From Takakia lepidozioides (lineage: Eukaryota; Streptophyta; Takakiopsida; Takakiales; Takakiaceae): 64,000 nucleotides of DNA. This document shows, one piece after another, positions 1-11,009 of this stretch. Each line of letters begins with the position of its first letter. Within the stretch, counting starts at the first letter, position 1. The position numbers and the translations under genes were made by a program. Under the pieces are notes generated by a model, which saw nothing but the letters and a program-made list of their open reading frames with translations, ran no database searches and was not told the origin of the DNA. The stretch covers positions 6,572,001 through 6,636,000 of the forward strand of contig CM060734.1 in NCBI GenBank assembly GCA_030704615.1, read 5' to 3'.

Positions 1-72
1 CATTTTATTGCAAATTTTGTGGCAAGCCACATCTATACAAGTGTGTCCTAACTGTCATAGCCGGAATGGGCA

Positions 73-393
73 CTACTCTCCTACACCCTCCGAGGAACTT
101 GCCCCACCTTCCTCCTCATCCCCCTCATCCCCCCCATCCTCTGAGCTATGAGATGCATCAGTTCCACTATGCCTCTCAAAAATACCGTCCTCTCCTTGGG
201 GGACTGTCCACCTCACTTCCTGGGAATGTTCTGCCTCTTCTCCCCCACTTTCCTCAGCAGAATCCAAGACAAATCTACGAGCCTGACGGGCTCTAATAGC
301 TGCTACCTCCTCCCTCATCTTCATTTTCTTGAGGTTTGCCCCGTCTAAAATCTGTTGTACACGACTAGGTTCGGAAGACCTCCTAATTGACAC
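73..393 (-). CDS. Acidic 106-aa ORF downstream of the ParB-methylase gene (left copy)
   Basis: Starts MSIRRSSEPSRVQQ, has a basic helical middle (KKMKMREE, then RARQARRF) and an acidic, Gly/Ser-rich tail (DEGDEEEGG). It lies in the same frame as the preceding methylase exon, separated only by the stop TAA at 427-429 and eleven codons. The right-arm homologue (17061-17381) has the same length with about eight amino-acid differences and no indel. It is either a C-terminal extension cut off by a stop or a separate small gene. No family recognised. Confidence 0.45.
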   Translation of the reverse strand: MSIRRSSEPSRVQQILDGANLKKMKMREEVAAIRARQARRFVLDSAEESGGEEAEHSQEVRWTVPQGEDGIFERHSGTDASHSSEDGGDEGDEEEGGASSSEGVGE

Positions 394-426
394 CGAAGCA
401 AGCCGGGCAGCATAAGTAGGAAGGAT

Positions 427-3400
427 TTAGTCCCTTTCTGGACTCGGCATGAAATCCCCCCTGGCAAAAAAAGGCACGTTCCTCCTGCCCATAAACTGCG
501 GTGTAGACGTCCCTCCTGCAGTACTTGGCATCCTACAGTAAGAACAAATCCACTTCAAGAATGTCAATACCAGCAGAAGCACAAAGGCTCTTTCAATGAA
601 ATAAGAGAGCGAAGGGAGGTGCCTCACGAAATCAGGAGGCAACTTACAATGCGACCACTCACTCGTAAACCGGGGGCTCCTCGGCCTTGATCCCAACTTA
701 TACCTCCCCCTACTCCTTGTCGGATTCTTCCTCATCCTCCGAGGATGCCTCTTCCTCTTTCGGCAGACGTTCAGCCGTTGCAAGTTCGGAGTTGTGGAGG
801 GCAATATCTGGCTTGAAGGCGAAGACATGCTTGTCGGACAACGTCCCTGCCCACATTGAAGCACCTGATGGACAAAGCGGGCAGTTAGTAGCATGCGGCA
901 TGCAATTGCAATCGGGCCAGGGGACAAACTGTGCACGTGAAGGCTTACCCGTGCCGCATGTGAGGTCAAGAATCCGCCCTTGGACATCCGAGCACGTCTC
1001 CATGAGGGTTTGGATGAAAGCAGGGCTCCGGGTCCGGCTGTACCGCCACGGTTTGCCTGTCTTTGTGTCCTTCGGGATACTGGAGTGGGGCACATAGTTG
1101 TAAAGGACATCGTAGGTAACAGGGTCCACAGCGGCATCAACTAGACGACCGTCGTTGCAGAATTTGAACGTAGACCCTCTCTTCACAAAACAATATGCCT
1201 CAAACACCAATGTCTGCACATCCAACAAAAGAAGGATCAACTCCAGGGTCTAGTTCAGATACACCACAATATGAAGTGAATGCAATAGATTGATAACTTA
1301 CACTTTGGCCCTCTGTTTGCAACCCTGCGTATTTGATGTAGAACCATTTTTTGAGGAGGACCAGGGTGACACTTTTCGGTGTCCACCTTGCCACAACATT
1401 GTATGTGGTCTTCCCTCTTGTGGCAAGGACCACAATACATCCACCGTCATCCAGGAGCATCCCCGCCAGCCCAAACCCGGCTCTCCAGTAGTCCTCAGTA
1501 AACCTGTTCCAGGTGGGCACACCATCCAAGCCCTCCAGTAGCTCCCCATCTGGAATATCGAGGAGAATCATATCGCAGGCTCTCTCCACCTCGACCCCCC
1601 CCCCCCCCCGAGTGCTCTTGCAATCCGTGCTCACAGCCGTGAAGAATTCCATCATGGATTCGAAACCAGGGGTGTCTTTAGGCTCTGTACTGGGAGCCCT
1701 CTTCTTGGCTTTCCCCTTCAGCTCCTCCAGAGACTTGTTGTGTGCCACCTTCTTCGCCCTGGCAGCCAGAGCGTCAAGGAAGCTCTCATTGACACATTGG
1801 TTGGGGGTTCTAGCTTTGGCCTCTGCGGAAACGTCACTGCCGAATACCGCCATGTAGGCTTGCCCTCAAATGCCAACTTCATGGCAGAGCCAGTCCCAGT
1901 CCGAACTGACTTGGGAACCCGGACGACCGGTGACTTGGTACCAGCAGCAGCAGTCGCAAGACCTTGCACAAAGTCGTCGTCGGAGTCACTCCCTTGGGGC
2001 CCCTCTTGCGCCTCCTCTGGTGCCCCGGTGGTTTTCTGTTTTTTGGGGGTTACTGTACTCCCCTGTTTCCGTGTCCTTTTCTTTTGACCTTTATTCTTCT
2101 CATTCAATTTCTCCTGAATACCTGCCTGAGCAAGCTCTGCCGCTTTCCTGGACTTGGCAAGCGCTTTTGCCTCCTTTGGACCCAGCGGAGGCAGCGGAGC
2201 CCGGTTTCGTCAGGCCTCCGCATCCAGCTTCAATTGAAACTCAGATGAGTCGAGCGAGCTGGGCGGAAGGTCCACATACCAAGGGCAGTCGGGCAAATGT
2301 TCCAGATGCCACTCCTTCATGATAATGTCAGTGTACATGGAGTCAGCCCCAGGGTTCCTCCATGCGAGGAAGAATGGCGGCTCGAAGGACAAATGACCTT
2401 TCTCCAAAAGGGAGAACTTGCAGTACGTGCATTCAAGAAACACACACAGAATGAGGTCCCGGGAACAAGGTAAATTTTAGGGAATGAAACTGCAAAATAG
2501 ACGCGAATAATGGCGCCAAATTTCTAGTTTCGGTGCCAGCCACCCCAGGGACTGAGCCATTTTCGGGGCCCTGAACTGGAAATTCGGCGCCATTTTCCCA
2601 TATTGGGGCCGAAAATGGCTAAGTCCCAGAACTGACTGGGGCCGCAACTGGAAAAATGGCGCCGAATTTCCAATTTCGGTGCCAGCCACCCCAGGGACTT
2701 GGCCATTTTCGGGGCCCTGAACTGGAAATTCGGCGCCATTTTCCCAGATTGGGGCTGAAAATGGCTGTCCCAGAACTGACTGGGGCCGGATCTGGAAAAA
2801 TGGCGCCGAATTTCCGGTTTCGGTGCCAGCCACCCAAGGGACTTAACCATTTTCGGGGCCCTGAACTGGAAATTCGGCGCCATTTTCCTAGGTTGGGGCC
2901 GAAAATGGCTAAGTCCCAGAACTGACTGGGCCCGGAACTGAAAAAATGGCGCCGAATTTCCAGTTTCGGTGCCAGATACCCCCAATGACTTAGCCATTTT
3001 CGGGGCCCTGAACGATTGATGCGGCTCCATTTTCCCAGGTTGGGGCCGAGAATGGCTAAGTCCCAGATCTGACTGGGCCTGCAACTGGAAAAATGGCGCC
3101 GAATTTCCAGACTGAGTGCCAGCCACCCCCTGGACAGCCAGCCCCCAGGGCCCGAATCCGGAAATTCGGCGCCATTTTTCCAAGGACTTCTTCACAACTA
3201 ATTCTCATGCGCCACATAAGGCCTCTTAAATCCTTGAAATGTAGGGACTAAAAAGAAAGGCATCGCATATGTACCTATATAGAAGGCGCATTGCCGCTTT
3301 GTCCGCGTTCGGCTGGTCGGTGAACTCGTGGCTCCGGCGGGCATGGGGTATCTCTCGAAAGAATAGGTCGGTTTTGTAGAGCAGAAAGTACCTCATCACA

Positions 3401-4888
3401 TAGTCGCGTAGGCTCTCTGCTTCACCAGAAATCTCCAACTTGAACTGATGTGCTTGTGTGTCAAGCTGCTCTTGCGCATTCGTCATCACCTGAGGACATT
3501 CTCCATCAGACCGCTTTCCTCAAAAAATACAATAAATCCATCCGATACAAGAGTAGAAGCCCCAAATGAAGCGTGGGAAAGTACCTGAAACCACCATGTC
3601 ATGCGGTTCATTCTCATGTCGAATGTGGGGTCGGACAGTTGGTCGGGTTTGGGGAAGCTCCACATGTCCCTTGTACTTTGGGAACCATTCCAGATTTGGA
3701 GCCACCGGGTCTGTCCAACCACCCAGCATATTAGTAAGCGCCAAACACCACAGAAACGAATTGCTGCCACGACAATTTGGTTAAGAATGTATAACCTTTC
3801 TGTTGCATCCACACAGGATGTGGCTAGACGATGCAGCTTCTCCAATGTCATCGTGGGCTTCAGAGCGCGGGAGTAGTGCTTCCCCACCTCCACCAGAAAG
3901 TCGGCACCAAGGGCGGGATCAGCTATGGCCACGTACTTTACCATCCGCAACTTGTACTTTATGCGGGCCTTCACCTCCGCAGTTTTGAGATATGATTCCA
4001 GTGCCGAGAGGGTTAGTTTCTTCTCCTCTGACTCCATGTAGAACCTCCGCGCATGTGCCAAATCCTGCTGAATTTTCGTCTGTCAAGAATGCACAGATAT
4101 GATTAGAAATCCTGGTCAACACTTTTTCTTCTATTGGGGGAGGAGAGACAGATAAGCTGAACAAAACAGTCAGGAGCTTTACCCGAAATATGTAGTCCAC
4201 CATGGCGTCCATGCTCAGCCTATACCAGGTTCTGTCTGCCTTTGCCTCTGACTTGCGCAGCAGGCCGGCACTGAGCGAATTGGCAAACTCTTGCACCCCC
4301 TGCTTCCCGACATCCTTCACTCGGAAGAGCATATGGGACAAGTTGGTGCAATGAAGGCATTCTCAGTTACCCTGCAATGCCACATTTCCATTAAACAATA
4401 CAGAAATGAGAATTTGCAACAAATATGACGATTGGCAATGCAATGACTGTTTCAAATTCAAAGTTCCAAAGCAAGAGGCATTGTAACTTACGAGTTGATG
4501 TCTGCCATTGCTGCTTTGAGAAGACTGCAATCTTTGGGCCCCGCAACCTTGAGCACAACACACTCCACGGCGAAATGCCAATCCAGGTCGTTGGGGGTGG
4601 GCTTGGGCTATGTACTCCATCCATGCCAGGAGGCGATGATTGCCGTCCCACATGTAAAACATCTTTCCGGACAAGTGCTGGAAAAGAGGATCAGTAGCAA
4701 TCAATCTCTCGAACTCCTCATTTCGCCTTTGCCAATGGGGACCCCATTTGTCCACCTCATTGAAAGTGTGGGCACGAGAAGCTCCGTGGTCGTTCTCCAT
4801 GGAAACGTAAAACGCGGCAGACCCCATTCGATATCCCTCCCGGAAAGAGAATTTCAGCTTGTCGATATCACCTGGGAGGGCAGGTCTC
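427..4888 (-). pseudogene. ParB-like/adenine methyltransferase fusion gene, left copy (decayed)
   Basis: Exons run right to left. The first visible exon (about 4888-4477) encodes a ParB/sulfiredoxin-like core with the motif DGNHR (4633-4647) after FYMW. Middle exons are helical and basic. A long exon (about 2425-1330) holds a lysine-rich linker and a methyltransferase half with motif IV-like LLDIPDG (around 1545-1562). The next exons give motif I-like ILDLTCGTG, then MWAGTLSDKHVFAF, and end PSPERD with stop TAA at 427-429. The order (catalytic motif before SAM motif) is that of beta-class N4/N6 methylases. Breaks: the N-terminal region found in the right copy is absent; one extra C in a C-run near 4606 and one missing base near 4350 shift the frame; the acceptor before the YCKF exon reads AC instead of AG. 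ParB-methylase fusions are known from bacteria and phages; a role in DNA methylation here is inferred. Confidence 0.7.
2500..3190. repeat. Intronic minisatellite, ~145-bp unit with GGCGCC palindromes (left copy)
   Basis: Units of about 145 bp (phrase CTGAACTGGAAATTCGGCGC at about 2571, 2717 and 2861) each hold two opposed AAATTCGGCGCCATTTT sites and a CTAAGTCCCAGAACTGACTG spacer. The array lies inside an intron of the ParB-methylase gene. It creates long chance ORFs on both strands that are not genes. Confidence 0.9.
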
Positions 4889-4911
4889 TTATAGGTCCCA
4901 ACTTGATTGAA

Positions 4912-5112
4912 GTGTAAGCCCAAAATTTGGAAATGTGGCTCCGAATTTGGGTACTTGGTGCCGGGCATTGCACAAATGTTGGGCTGTTCTGGGCCATGTA
5001 ACTGGAAATTCGGCGCCATTTTTCCAAACATCGTTCCCGTACATGTTGGGACTTAGCCAGTTTTCGGCCCAAAACAGGGAAATTTGGCGCCATTTTTCCA
5101 GAAATGGCCCCC
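4912..5112. repeat. Short GGCGCC minisatellite at the inner edge of the left arm
   Basis: Degenerate units with AAATTCGGCGCCATTTTTCC and AAATTTGGCGCCATTTTTCC cores, related to the intronic array. They sit just upstream (minus strand) of the first surviving ParB exon, where the right copy has its N-terminal coding region. The array marks the point where the two arms stop being alike. Confidence 0.8.
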
Positions 5113-5272
5113 TCAACTGCAACTATTGGAACTCAGTTTTCTTGAAGATTTGCAAATTTTTCCTGCCGCCATCTTTGTATTGATTCTGTTTCGACATTGA
5201 ATTGCCACTAGACGTCAACGGATATCCAACAGTCCATAGTGTTTAAAAGACATCACTTTAATATTGTCTGTC

Positions 5273-5690
5273 TCATTCCAGGAGTTTTGGGGTGCAATTA
5301 CACTGCAAAACAAAGTCTAATGCATCAAAATGCAATTGCAAATATCCATATGGTGGATTCCCTTTGCCCCAACAATGATTTCTGGAATCCCGACGGAGGA
5401 GTTTGTGCAGCTCGTTCACGCTCAACGCTGGTGCATGTATAAAGTCATCAATAGTCAAATTCATCCTCAACCTCTTCAGGTAAATGTAATACGGATGCTT
5501 GCACGGATAATACTTTGACCCCTTCTTTGCTTCCATCAACGAGAAGTCCGTACAATTGCAAGTTGGCTCCACTCCAATCGTAATTGTGTATACGTCGTCG
5601 CGTACAGCTCACCACAGCGTGCTCTCGTATCCACCCGGATGGCGCAGCATTTCCCTCGAAATGCCGGCAATGTCCTTGCAATTCTCCACT
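5273..5690 (-). pseudogene. MULE transposase C-terminal SWIM zinc finger
   Basis: The minus strand encodes TCNCTDFSLMEAKKGSKYY followed by PCKH, a CxC-x(n)-CxH SWIM finger, then YIYLKRLRMNL and a short tail ending at 5273. The frame can be followed upstream through YESTLW, a TGA, and AVRDDVYTITIGVE. SWIM fingers close the C-terminus of many plant MULE transposases, which fixes the end of this element's coding region. Confidence 0.75.
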
Positions 5691-5936
5691 GTGACTCCGA
5701 CACTGTTGTCTCCACAATGGGTATGTTGTACTGCGTTACTACAGATGGCTCGTTATGTTCCTCGGGCACGTGCCCTGTGCTCAAAGGAGATGGCGATCTT
5801 GAACGTGCAGGACTTGCGGTGCTCGACGAGACCTCCTCGGGCAACATCACGGGACCACGAGGGAGCGTGCAAATATTCTTGTCAGCTCGCCATGAATCCT
5901 CTTCTCCGCCAGGTGCCTCGTCAAGTCTTCATCTCA
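5690..5936 (-). other. Linker between MULE DDE and SWIM regions
   Basis: The minus strand has a Ser/Pro-rich stretch (SPARSRSPSPLSTG) that fits a linker between the catalytic domain and the SWIM finger. Frame changes make the exact path uncertain. Confidence 0.4.
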
Positions 5937-7075
5937 CTAGACGGGTGTGAACATCTCCTTCCAAGTGTTGGCCTCTTTGAAGCAATGGCGTGTCCCAAAG
6001 GCCCTCTCGCAAGTCTGCCGCCCACTTGCGAGGATTCTTCGATCTGAGGCAGTCCGCATCAGCATTTCCTGCCTATCCGGCCCCAAGCCCCACTGTTTCC
6101 CTTTCAAGAACTCATTGTATCTGCATTGCTGCATAATTGACCTCACAATGTCCTCCGTTGTGACAGTGAGGATGTCCACCAGATGCGCCGCAGAGGAGGC
6201 ACGCCAGGAAGAATGTACTGATTCGGCCACGTTTGTTATCGGCATGTCGGTGTCGGAGTCCAGACACATTTCCTGCACATGCACATGTTGAGGTTACAAG
6301 CAAGTTACAAATAATGACTAGCATAATATTGAACGGGACGTGAATTCGTCCAACTCACCTCCCGCATATAGTCGCCAAACTGGAGGAAACGATAATGCCA
6401 CCATGCTAGCCAACTGACCATTGCTCCCTCGTCTGATTTCTTTACAGCACCTGACGTTGTCCACCAAGCCCGTATACATGCAAACTGTGTCTCTGCATCA
6501 TCCAAGGTGGGAGCACGCTTCCACGCAAGACACATGGAACGGTGCTCCTCTCTGAAATCTGGCGCCACGAGTCGGGTTGTGTACTGCGACAAGCGCTGCA
6601 GAAAATGGAACCCACAAGATCTCTCCTTGCCTTCCATCGGAACATTGGGGTCTTCCCCGTACACACTTTGAATGGCAGCCCAATTTGCTTGTGCGTTGTC
6701 CGCCATGAAACCACGGAAATTGGGAGGGGGCAATCCCACCCTGGCCATCTGTTTGTTTATTCCCTGCCAAAGAAGCATCTCCGATTGTGTGTCTTCTCCT
6801 TTCATCTCACAAATATCAATTGTCATTAGCATCCTGCAGTTGGTGTCATAGACATGTGCAGCCATTGTCACTCACTGGTGATTTGTAATTCGTTTGATAT
6901 GGTCGAACATGACCCAACTGTTTGACAAGTCCCCACTCGTCATCCGGTGGACCAGTTCGACGCTGTTGCCAGGCCCACACGTGGACATTTTGAATACGAA
7001 ACAACGATCTGCCTCAGTCCCTTGTATAGGAAACCTACTTCCATGAATGTAGTCATATCCACATCGTCGCTTCAC
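5937..7075 (-). pseudogene. MULE transposase catalytic (DDE) domain
   Basis: The 7075-6872 segment (CGYDYIHGSRFPI to FDHIKRITN) runs in frame across a TGA, probably a former CGA, into TMAAHVYDTNCRMLMTIDIC, then NFRGFMADNAQANWAAIQ and SCGFHFLQRLSQYT. FMADNAQANW carries the second catalytic Asp and the CxxH is typical of MULE transposases. The segment 6284-5937 continues the family C-terminal helical part after an apparent intron or insertion near 6290-6350. It would catalyse cut-and-paste transposition if intact. Confidence 0.75.
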
Positions 7076-8497
7076 CTCCAGAATGGCTCCAGAATGGAGT
7101 GCATATCCGAGCCACGCCCAATTTTTTGTTTGCAGGAGACAATGTGGTTTCGGACATTCGGTGAACAGACGTGGGACACTGACTCCAGCATTGCCTCCAT
7201 TTCCTTCTCATCGAGAGGAACTTTGTCGGAGCCGTCTTCCGACATAATTCTGGCCAATGTCATCTTATGGGCGGCCTGCAGCTGTATCTGTTTAGGTTTG
7301 GCACCAGGTCTCAACTTAACCTCCTCCTGAACGAGCTGCTCTGCCTCGTGGGCAGCCTCCCGTGAGTTCCCCCTCGCCAATATGTGACAATGGGAACCAA
7401 CATGTATGCAAGCTTGTGTGAGGTCAGGGAAACAGTGCAACACATAGAACGGCTTGGCATTACAAATAGACATGCAATGTGGTGGTTCTTTGCAATGCGC
7501 ACACTTAAATGTGGAGTTTGGAACCTTCTCCTGAGCTCGAAATGGTTGATGAGCTGCGCCTATCCAATCCATCTCGTTCCTGTGACCTCTGGATTTAAAG
7601 TGGAAGCAAGTTGGGGAGAAACACCGCAACGCACCTGCACAAACAACGTAGCGCACCCGCACACCATCGAGCATCTTCATGCTGGTGGTTTTGGTGACGC
7701 ACCAAGGATGACCGTCATGTTTCTTATTCATATCTGTCAACATTCGGGACGCCCTCGAATAGTCCGTTCGAGGAGGGAACTCAAAGAACATATTACTGTC
7801 GACGTCTGCGGGAAGGCATGTAACGGATTTAATGGCAAACTTGTTGTAGTCTAGCCCAGCCAGCTCCGAGCGGTGTCCCTCCATGTGAAGCCCTCGCAGA
7901 ATTTCAAGAATGGATCGAACTGCTGTGTTCGTGCTGGGAATATGACTCCCTCGTCCGCTGATGTCCATTGAGGACTTGCCTGATCTCCATGATGATCTCA
8001 GAACTTCCATGACCTCGTCGAAGTCGGACAGGTTGTGAACAACCCGGTTCTCGCTCGTCTTCACTGATGGGTTCGGCTCTGGATTTACTTCGTTGCGGAC
8101 TTCTCTCTTTGAGGTGCCCACTTTCTGATTCGCGGATTGTTTCGTGGAAGGCGCCAGGATAGAAGGCGCATTTGGCAGGCAAATGAAGTCCCCAACAGCC
8201 CTGTATATGACGTTGTCCGATGGTGGAACTCCATTCCCTGCCATCGCCGAAATCATTGTGGAGCACAACAATACTTTCGACTACAACTCCGTTTGAATCC
8301 TTCCTTTCCTCCTCCAAAAATACCGACCCCGGTTTAAGGTGGTATTGAACGCAGAGATATTTCTCCATCACCCGGCAGATGTCCCCTCTGCACAGAAATG
8401 TAGCTCTATGCTCGTGAGGAGGGCAGTACACTATAGCGCTCGGGTTTTCTGCCATGGGAGATGTGCACACAAGACTGCCAGGACGGCATTCGGACAA
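7072..8497 (-). pseudogene. MULE transposase N-terminal part with WRKY-GCM1-like zinc finger
   Basis: The segment ending at 7072 contains CAHC, several further cysteines and HVGSHCHILARG followed by REAAHEAEQLV and LRPGAKPKQIQ. This is the C...C...HxxxHxH pattern of the WRKY-GCM1 zinc finger that precedes the MULE transposase domain, a DNA-binding module. Upstream, 8497-8272 continues the protein in another frame (SPMAENPSAIVYCPPHEHR), so there is a frameshift near 8270. The family is known from plant Mutator elements; this copy is inactive. Confidence 0.7.
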
Positions 8498-9036
8498 GCG
8501 CCCTGGGAGAAGGGGGATGCAGCGAGGGGAAGGAATGCACGGCCGATTTTTCCGAGCGACGAAGCCTATTCACGAATCCGGGGAGCCCACTCTCCCGAAA
8601 ATCCACTGTCAGAGAGTTAATGAACCTTGTCTGCGGAATGCGGCCTCTGGCCTTTGCGCAATAACTGCCAATGGTATGCAGTCAGAAGGCATATGACCTG
8701 TGCACATGCGCTGCGCAAACCAATCATTACGGCGTCTGACAAGAAGCGTGGGGGGGCGAGCATGCAAGCACCTTCCCCATGGACAGAGGGAACTGACAGA
8801 GGTGGCATTCCGGTGGGTTTGATTACAAGATTGAGTGCCAGACCCTCGCTGCCAAAAGTCAACATACAACAAAATGCAACATTGCGCAAAAAGTGGAACT
8901 TTGGTTCAAAGGAGGCATTTTTATTAATAATGAACTGTGACAAGTATGCATGCCCTCACAAGCCAAGGGAAGCCAAAAGTATGCATGCCATCCATGCTCA
9001 GGTAAGTTGGGAATTTTTTCCCGTGTTGCACTATCC
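8498..9036. other. Non-coding or intronic stretch, no recognised gene
   Basis: Overlapping ORFs on both strands have no recognisable domain. On the minus strand the ORF at 9603-9037 meets a good donor (TTCTTG followed by GTGAGGATAG) near 9050, so part of this stretch could be an intron leading toward the transposase N-terminus. No acceptor could be chosen with confidence. Confidence 0.3.
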
Positions 9037-9603
9037 TCACCAAGAAGCTGGAACCTCGATTGGCCTCTCAACAAGCTCATGACTGACAGGGTGTCGGTAG
9101 GTGAAGACAATGGATGCAGCCCGCTCGCCTTTGGTGTAGTGGACAACGGTGTCATGTCCTCCGATATATGCACCATCGTAAATCAAGATATTTGCTGTGG
9201 AGAGACTGTGTCCATAGGACTCATCCTCGTAGCTTATGAGAATGTCCCCATACACTGTTTGGGATGGAATCCTCTCTGGCATGTACGTACACCCGATGCA
9301 ATCCTCGTAGGCCCACTGGCAGCACCTCCAATGATGTAGTAAGCCCGTGTGGCTTTTGGGGATGTTCCATGCAGGCGGATACTGCAGATCAACGATTCGC
9401 AGGCACCAAAGCCGCGCAAGCCCGTCCCCGAGAGGTTGATCGTGGAAGCCAGGAATGTACTCAAGAGCGGACAGGTGCACCCTCCTCTGTTGAGAGTGGT
9501 CTATCCAATCCTGCAGGTATATGAAAATATCCCCTGACTTGGGTGAGAAGTCCCACGGGGTGAGATGCTTGTTTGGGCAGTTGCTGGGATCCCGGCACGC
9601 CAT
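9037..9603 (-). CDS. Unassigned 188-aa ORF next to the MULE, possible oxygenase-like C-terminus
   Basis: Starts MACRDPSNCPNKHLTPWDF and is open for 188 codons. The C-terminal third reads ILISYEDESYGHS, NILIYDGAYIGGHDTVVHY, TKGERAASIVFTYRH. The spacing His, then KG-x-R-x-x-S-hydrophobic resembles the distal His and 2-oxoglutarate-binding Arg strand of 2OG-Fe(II) dioxygenases, some of which (TET/JBP type) travel with eukaryotic transposons. A convincing upstream HxD is not visible, so this is a weak suggestion. It sits upstream of the MULE on the same strand and ends at a plausible splice donor, so it could be an exon of a longer gene. No family assigned. Confidence 0.4.
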   Translation of the reverse strand: MACRDPSNCPNKHLTPWDFSPKSGDIFIYLQDWIDHSQQRRVHLSALEYIPGFHDQPLGDGLARLWCLRIVDLQYPPAWNIPKSHTGLLHHWRCCQWAYEDCIGCTYMPERIPSQTVYGDILISYEDESYGHSLSTANILIYDGAYIGGHDTVVHYTKGERAASIVFTYRHPVSHELVERPIEVPASW

Positions 9604-9862
9604 CGCCGACTATTGAAAGGGCTGCCAGGAAGAAGACAGGGTGCGCAGGGAGGGGGGAGTGTGGGGAAGCTGAAGTGAGAGGAGATCGGAGCGAGGAAGT
9701 GTTGTTGCTGACTCGATTTGAAACGCGTGTGTCACGAGCGAAGGTCGGGCAAGTGGCAAAGAAAAGAGCAACATTTAATATAACCGTACCCAGGAATGAG
9801 GGGCAACATTTAATTTGACATGGCGTCAAATCGGAGGGTGACGGCCCCACATGCCTGCCAGA

Positions 9863-10192
9863 GAACATCACCCGGATGGTAAAACGGTGCCGAATTTCCT
9901 GCCGAGGCCGTTTGGATGAAGTCGTCTCGGGGGGAGAGGCGACACTAGGCCGACAGAGATCAGCCTTCGGAAGGAAAAACGACACCAAATTTCCATCCGA
10001 GGCCGGCTGGATGAAGTCGTCTCGGGGGGAGAGGCCGACACCTGGCCGACAGAGAACATCCCCCGGATGGAAAAACGGCGCCGAATTTCCATCTGAGGCC
10101 CGTTGGATGAAGTCGTCTCGGGGGGAGAGGCCGACACCTGGCCGACAGAGAACATCCCCCGGATGGAAAAATGGCGCCGAATTTCCATCCAC
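9863..10192. repeat. Tandem array, 96-bp unit x 3.4, with GGCGCC core
   Basis: The phrase GGCCGACAGAG ends at 9958, 10054 and 10150, giving an exact 96-bp period. Each unit contains GGATGGAAAAACGGCGCCGA or a variant, then GATGAAGTCGTCTCGGGGGG. The long minus-strand ORF across it is a product of the repeat, not a gene. Confidence 0.9.
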
Positions 10193-10284
10193 AGACGCCC
10201 GTATCGGCCCTTCTTCAACAAGTTTTAGTCGTTGCATCAAGTTTTTCGCGTTTTTTTGACTGGTTACACAGTAAACTTGGAATT

Positions 10285-10530
10285 TTTTGCCTGCAGGATG
10301 GAAATTCGGCGCCGGATTTCCATCCGCCCCCACTCCGAAGTACCTGCAAGATGGAAATTCGGCGCCGGTTTCCCATCCGGCCGCGCTCCGAATTACCTGC
10401 AGGATGGACTTTTCCATCCGGCGTCTCATGGATGAGAACGGCTCGGGCGGAGGGAGGGCCACGTTGCGTCCTACTTCATCCGCTGGATGGAAATTTGGTG
10501 CCGTTTTTTCCATCCAGCGGGCGACTGATG
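10285..10530. repeat. Irregular repeats sharing the GGCGCC core
   Basis: Three or more spaced copies of GATGGAAATTCGGCGCCGG and related sequences, each followed by TCCATCC. They resemble the preceding 96-bp array but without a constant period, and look like its decayed continuation. Confidence 0.75.
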
Positions 10531-11000
10531 AAGTCTCGGGGGAGGGTGGGCCTGTCGGCGCCTGTGGCCGACTTCCATACCTATGACATTTAATGGCGCA
10601 GTTGCGCATTAAATGTTCTCCGCCGTCGGTTTTGAACCGGATGTTCCACAAGGATTCCGCACTTGCTTCCCGGATACGCCTTCGACACCTGATGTGACGC
10701 TTGGATGGATGAAGTTCCATTCGAGGCATGTACGCACGCATACCTCAAGAGATTTTTTCTTTTGCTGGGACTTATGCCGTGTGGAGAAGGGCGTGGCTCT
10801 CCTGAGAGAAACCCCACACCCAGACCGCAGCGGAAGCTGAAGGCTTTGTACTACGAGCGACGTCCAAACCTCTCGCATGGCCAAACTGAAGCTCCAGTAG
10901 GAGATCCCATTGTCTTGCTCACAGCCCGCGCCAATTGAAGCCGAGCACTCTCAGGCAAGCCCCTTCCTCTTTTGCTTTGTGTAACATGTGCGGTCTTCCT
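10531..11000. other. Spacer without a recognised gene
   Basis: No ORF here shows a domain. I see no tandem repeat and no convincing promoter. The PPR-related fragment begins just to the right. Confidence 0.4.
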
Positions 11001-11009
11001 CGTTTTTGT

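Larger units (their letters stand above)
1..4888 (-). repeat. Left arm of a ~4.9-kb inverted repeat
   Basis: Read on the minus strand, this segment matches 12624-17457 on the plus strand almost end to end, including exons, introns, the intronic minisatellite and the 3' flank. The shared sequence on the inner side begins at the exon encoding LPGDIDKLKFSF. The outer side reaches the window edge, so the true left limit is not visible. Small indels distinguish the arms. They could be two insertions of one mobile unit in opposite orientation or a local inverted duplication. Confidence 0.9.
5273..8497 (-). mobile_element. MULE-type DNA transposon remnant (minus strand)
   Basis: Successive minus-strand ORFs give the domain order of a Mutator-like transposase: WRKY-GCM1 zinc finger, MULE DDE domain, SWIM zinc finger. 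The frame is broken several times (a shift near 8270, a TGA between the 6872-7075 and 6305-6871 segments, a TGA before the SWIM finger), so it is a dead copy. It lies in the spacer of the inverted repeat. I could not define terminal inverted repeats or a target duplication. Confidence 0.8.

Noticed and set aside
2477-3195. Long ORFs such as 2524-3195 (minus) rich in WKFGAIFP-like phrases
   Set aside because: They are translations of the GGCGCC minisatellite in several frames, inside an intron.
9461-10741. 426-codon minus-strand ORF
   Set aside because: Most of it is the 96-bp array and related repeats; the rest overlaps the 9037-9603 ORF in another frame. No domain.
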